Source: SZUA-430 sp964547645 (GTDB lineage Bacteria > Pseudomonadota > Alphaproteobacteria > Micropepsales > Micropepsaceae). From it: a stretch of 64,000 bases of DNA. This document shows, piece by piece, positions 60,962-64,000 of this stretch. The DNA lies in NCBI GenBank assembly GCA_964547645.1, contig CAZJOM010000011.1, positions 4,874-68,873 of the forward strand, given 5' to 3'. Position numbers and translations under genes: made by a program. The notes under the pieces are model-generated. The model was given only the letters and a program-made list of their open reading frames with translations, was not told where the DNA came from and searched no databases. The number at the start of each line of letters is the position of its first letter. Position 1 is the stretch's first letter.

Positions 60962-61351
60962 TCAGCGCACGGCGACGCCCTCAACCTCGATCAGGTACTT
61001 CGGCTCGATCAACTGCGGCACGTAGATAAAGGTCGACGCCGGCGCGGCGTCGCCAAAGTGCCGCCCCCGCGCGGCCCTGACCGCCGCCACCGGTTGGCCC
61101 GCCGCCAAGTAGATATTGGTCTTCACCAGGTTCGCCGCTGTCATCCCCTTGGCAGCCAATACGCGCGCAACATTGGCAAACGCTTCCTCGGCTTGATCCT
61201 CAAGGGACGCCGGCAGCGTGCCGTCCGGCCGCATACCGACCTGACCGGCAATGAAAAGAATATCGGAACCCGCTTTGACGAACCCGCCGTGGCTGTAGGG
61301 ACCAACGGGCTTGGCCAGGGTTGGCGGATTGAAGAACTCAGGCGCACTCAT
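60962..61351 (-). CDS. RidA/YjgF-family protein lacking the catalytic arginine
   Basis: 129 residues. The Rid fold is clear (FFNPPTLAKPVGPYSHGGFVKAGSDILFIAGQVGMRPDG, EDQAEEAFANVARVLAAKGM, VKTNIYLA, LIEVEGVAVR). In imine deaminases a key Arg sits in the segment PARS; here it reads PAST (residue 106 Ser), so deamination of 2-aminoacrylate is unlikely and a different role should be expected. The ATG overlaps the stop of the FAD oxidoreductase gene by 4 nt, tying it to that enzyme. Confidence 0.88.
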   Translation of the reverse strand: MSAPEFFNPPTLAKPVGPYSHGGFVKAGSDILFIAGQVGMRPDGTLPASLEDQAEEAFANVARVLAAKGMTAANLVKTNIYLAAGQPVAAVRAARGRHFGDAAPASTFIYVPQLIEPKYLIEVEGVAVR

Positions 61352-62463
61352 GGCAGCGTTCCTTTCTGTTGCGTGGTCGAAGGCGCGACCGGAGCCCCGC
61401 CACCCTCGCCGCGCCGATGAAAATAGACGCCTTGCGTAAAGGCCCTAAAGGGTGCGGTCCCCAACACCAAGTTCCAAACCCAATTCGGCGGCGCGAGGTC
61501 GTACGCGCGCCGCATCAGCAGCTTTGTCCGGAACCGCGGCGTCTCACGCGCCAGCGCCTTCGCCGGATGTTCGGCACCTGCGAAAATCCAGTCCGCGGCC
61601 AGCTGCGCCGTCCGCCGCCCCAGCCTCAGCGTCTGCACGATACCGCCACCGGTCAGCGGCGACACGTGTCCCGCCGCATCGCCGATCAACATCACCCGCC
61701 CGTCAAACGTCCGCGATAGCGTCGCACCAGCCGGGATCAGACCACTCCGTCGCGCCACAATCCGTCGCTCCGGCAGCTGCAAGCGCTTGCGATAAAGTTC
61801 CAAGAACGCCCGCGCATCCGGCTTAAACCCGTGCCGCGCCGCAAGTCCGACCTGCGTCACGCCCACACCCGGCACCGCCCAAGCGATGTATCCGGGGGCA
61901 AGATTGCTATCGAGAAAGCAGTGCAGAAAGCGCTCGTCCAACGCCGGATCGGGCTCAAGCTCGAACTCGACGCCCGCCAGAAACCGCCGATTGAGATCGA
62001 GCCCGAAGTACCGCGCCACCGTCGACGTCGGCCCGTCCGCCCCCACCAGCAACCGCGCACTCATGTCGAGGTCTGGCAACAGAACGGCATCGGCACTCTG
62101 CGTCGCTTGTTTGAACGACGTGTCGAACAACAGCGTTGCGCCCGCGCGGCCCGCTTCTTCCGCCATCCACCGCATCAGATTCGGCGTGTCGGTGGCCAAG
62201 AAGTAGTAGCCTGGCGCAAAATGATCCGTGAACTTCCCGTTCGGTGCGTAGAGCCTGACGCCCCGCACCAATCGCGTCAGCCGCGCCGGAACATCCGTCT
62301 CCTCCGCGGCTTCTTTGACCAAGATACCCGTCGTCCGCACGCCGGCTCCCGGCTCAACCTTTCGTTCGATCACCGCCACCTTGAGACCGCGAAGAGCGGC
62401 CGTGCGCGCGCACGACAGCCCCGCAAAACTCGCCCCGACAATGATCAGGTCGTAGTGGCGCAA
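61348..62463 (-). CDS. FAD-dependent oxidoreductase (geranylgeranyl reductase-like)
   Basis: 371 residues. N-terminal Rossmann motif LIIVGASFAGLSCARTAALRG, FAD motif VMLIGDAAGHVSPLTGGGIVQTLRLGR and LVGADGPTSTVARYF. The layout matches the geranylgeranyl-reductase/p-hydroxybenzoate hydroxylase superfamily; the substrate may be a lipid or aromatic compound. It is 4 nt from the VOC gene and overlaps ridA-like, so the three form one unit. Confidence 0.88.
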   Translation of the reverse strand: MRHYDLIIVGASFAGLSCARTAALRGLKVAVIERKVEPGAGVRTTGILVKEAAEETDVPARLTRLVRGVRLYAPNGKFTDHFAPGYYFLATDTPNLMRWMAEEAGRAGATLLFDTSFKQATQSADAVLLPDLDMSARLLVGADGPTSTVARYFGLDLNRRFLAGVEFELEPDPALDERFLHCFLDSNLAPGYIAWAVPGVGVTQVGLAARHGFKPDARAFLELYRKRLQLPERRIVARRSGLIPAGATLSRTFDGRVMLIGDAAGHVSPLTGGGIVQTLRLGRRTAQLAADWIFAGAEHPAKALARETPRFRTKLLMRRAYDLAPPNWVWNLVLGTAPFRAFTQGVYFHRRGEGGGAPVAPSTTQQKGTLP

Positions 62464-62467
62464 GAAG

Positions 62468-62926
62468 CTATTTGCCCTTCGCCTTCTTCGGCGCCGGCTT
62501 CTTCTTCGACTTGGGCAGCGGTGCTCCGAACTGCCAGGAATGTCCGAACGGATCGGTGATCACGCCGAACCGGTCGCCCCAGAACTGGTCTGACGCCGGC
62601 ATCGTAACTTTGGCACCCGCCTTCACGGCCCGGGCCATCCACTGATCGACCTCCTTGGGTGCCTTCAGTTGAATGAACAGGCCGACAGCCGTTCCGCCAA
62701 ACTTCTCAGGCGTGCGGGCGACCCCGCCGGCATACTCGGGAAAGTCGTCGGACAGATAAACGGCATGCCCATTGATATCCAACTGCGCGTGCATCAAGCG
62801 CTTCCCGTCGTCGGCGGGCATCCGCATGATCTCCTTGGCTGCCAGACCCTTCTTGTAAAACGCGATCGCTCCCTTGCCGTCGCTGACGGTGAGATATGGG
62901 ACGATGTTCTTTTGAACTACAGGCAT
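62468..62926 (-). CDS. VOC-family protein (PhnB-like)
   Basis: 152 residues from ATG 62926 with GGAGGAG upstream. PhnB-type VOC fold: IVPYLTVSDGKGAIAFYKKGLAAKEIMRMPADDGKRLMHAQLDINGHAVYLSDDFPE and QFWGDRFGVITDPFGHSWQF. The C-terminus is a Lys/Pro-rich tail (PLPKSKKKPAPKKAKGK). Function unknown. It lies 37 nt downstream of acs. Confidence 0.88.
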   Translation of the reverse strand: MPVVQKNIVPYLTVSDGKGAIAFYKKGLAAKEIMRMPADDGKRLMHAQLDINGHAVYLSDDFPEYAGGVARTPEKFGGTAVGLFIQLKAPKEVDQWMARAVKAGAKVTMPASDQFWGDRFGVITDPFGHSWQFGAPLPKSKKKPAPKKAKGK

Positions 62927-62963
62927 CGACACGTCTCCTCCCAAACGGACGAGCGTTCTACGC

Positions 62964-64000
<1,037 letters not shown>

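Overview
This window is chromosomal DNA of an alphaproteobacterium. Supporting evidence: high GC with a strong GC bias at third codon positions; the order rimP-nusA-ylxR-infB; an HTH regulator followed by metK and trmB; the run miaB-phoH-ybeY-corC-lnt; fur beside rimI-tsaB; glnD and mutS; a PhaA/PhaB/PhaR polyhydroxybutyrate set; and a maeB-type malic enzyme. Gene order looks most like Hyphomicrobiales (Rhizobiales) or a neighbouring order. I cannot name a genus.

Layout. 1-3.2 kb: the end of a TPR gene and two divergent citrate-synthase paralogues, one with an N-terminal DNA-binding domain. The second is broken only by a 100-N gap whose 55-bp flanks are identical. 3.2-11.6 kb: the translation/transcription operon (infB, ylxR, nusA, rimP), then trmB, metK and an XRE-type regulator. 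11.8-21.1 kb: a dense minus-strand block of envelope, RNA, iron and Fe-S housekeeping genes (lnt, corC, ybeY, phoH, miaB, plsC, fur, rimI, tsaB, a RutE-like nitroreductase, nfu). 21.1-26.7 kb: a class III cyclase, a Usp protein, trpS and glnD. 26.7-32.2 kb: an accessory-looking block between glnD and the mutS operon. It holds a small phage-type protein behind a strong promoter with a palindromic operator, a quinone reductase-like enzyme, a membrane/DUF3703 fusion protein, a 44-residue metallothionein-like peptide, an AraC regulator, a GFA-family gene split by one stop codon, and a DegP-type protease.

32.2-43 kb: mutS with a coupled membrane-anchored protein, maeB, gloB, a cupin protein, and divergent phaBA/phaR around a palindromic operator. 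43-50.6 kb: mixed small genes, an EAL protein with a ruined GGDEF site, an enoyl-CoA hydratase and a Rieske oxygenase. 50.6-55.1 kb: a lipid A/glycan cluster (LAB-N protein, GT2 transferase, two ArnT-like transferases). 55.1-58.5 kb: lysine 2,3-aminomutase, an ATP-grasp ligase and a GNAT acetyltransferase in one tight operon behind a promoter rich in GANTC sites. 58.4-64 kb: a DMT exporter, CorA, a DUF4282 protein, a RidA-like protein coupled to an FAD oxidoreductase, a VOC protein and the C-terminal part of acs.

The two loci I judge most likely to be undescribed systems are the putative beta-lysine operon (55.4-58.5 kb) and the AraC/metallothionein/DUF3703/quinone-reductase module (27.3-30.2 kb). 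Genes are packed tightly, with many 4-nt ATGA/GTGA start-stop overlaps on one strand and four convergent pairs that share a 4-nt CTAA/TTAG stop.
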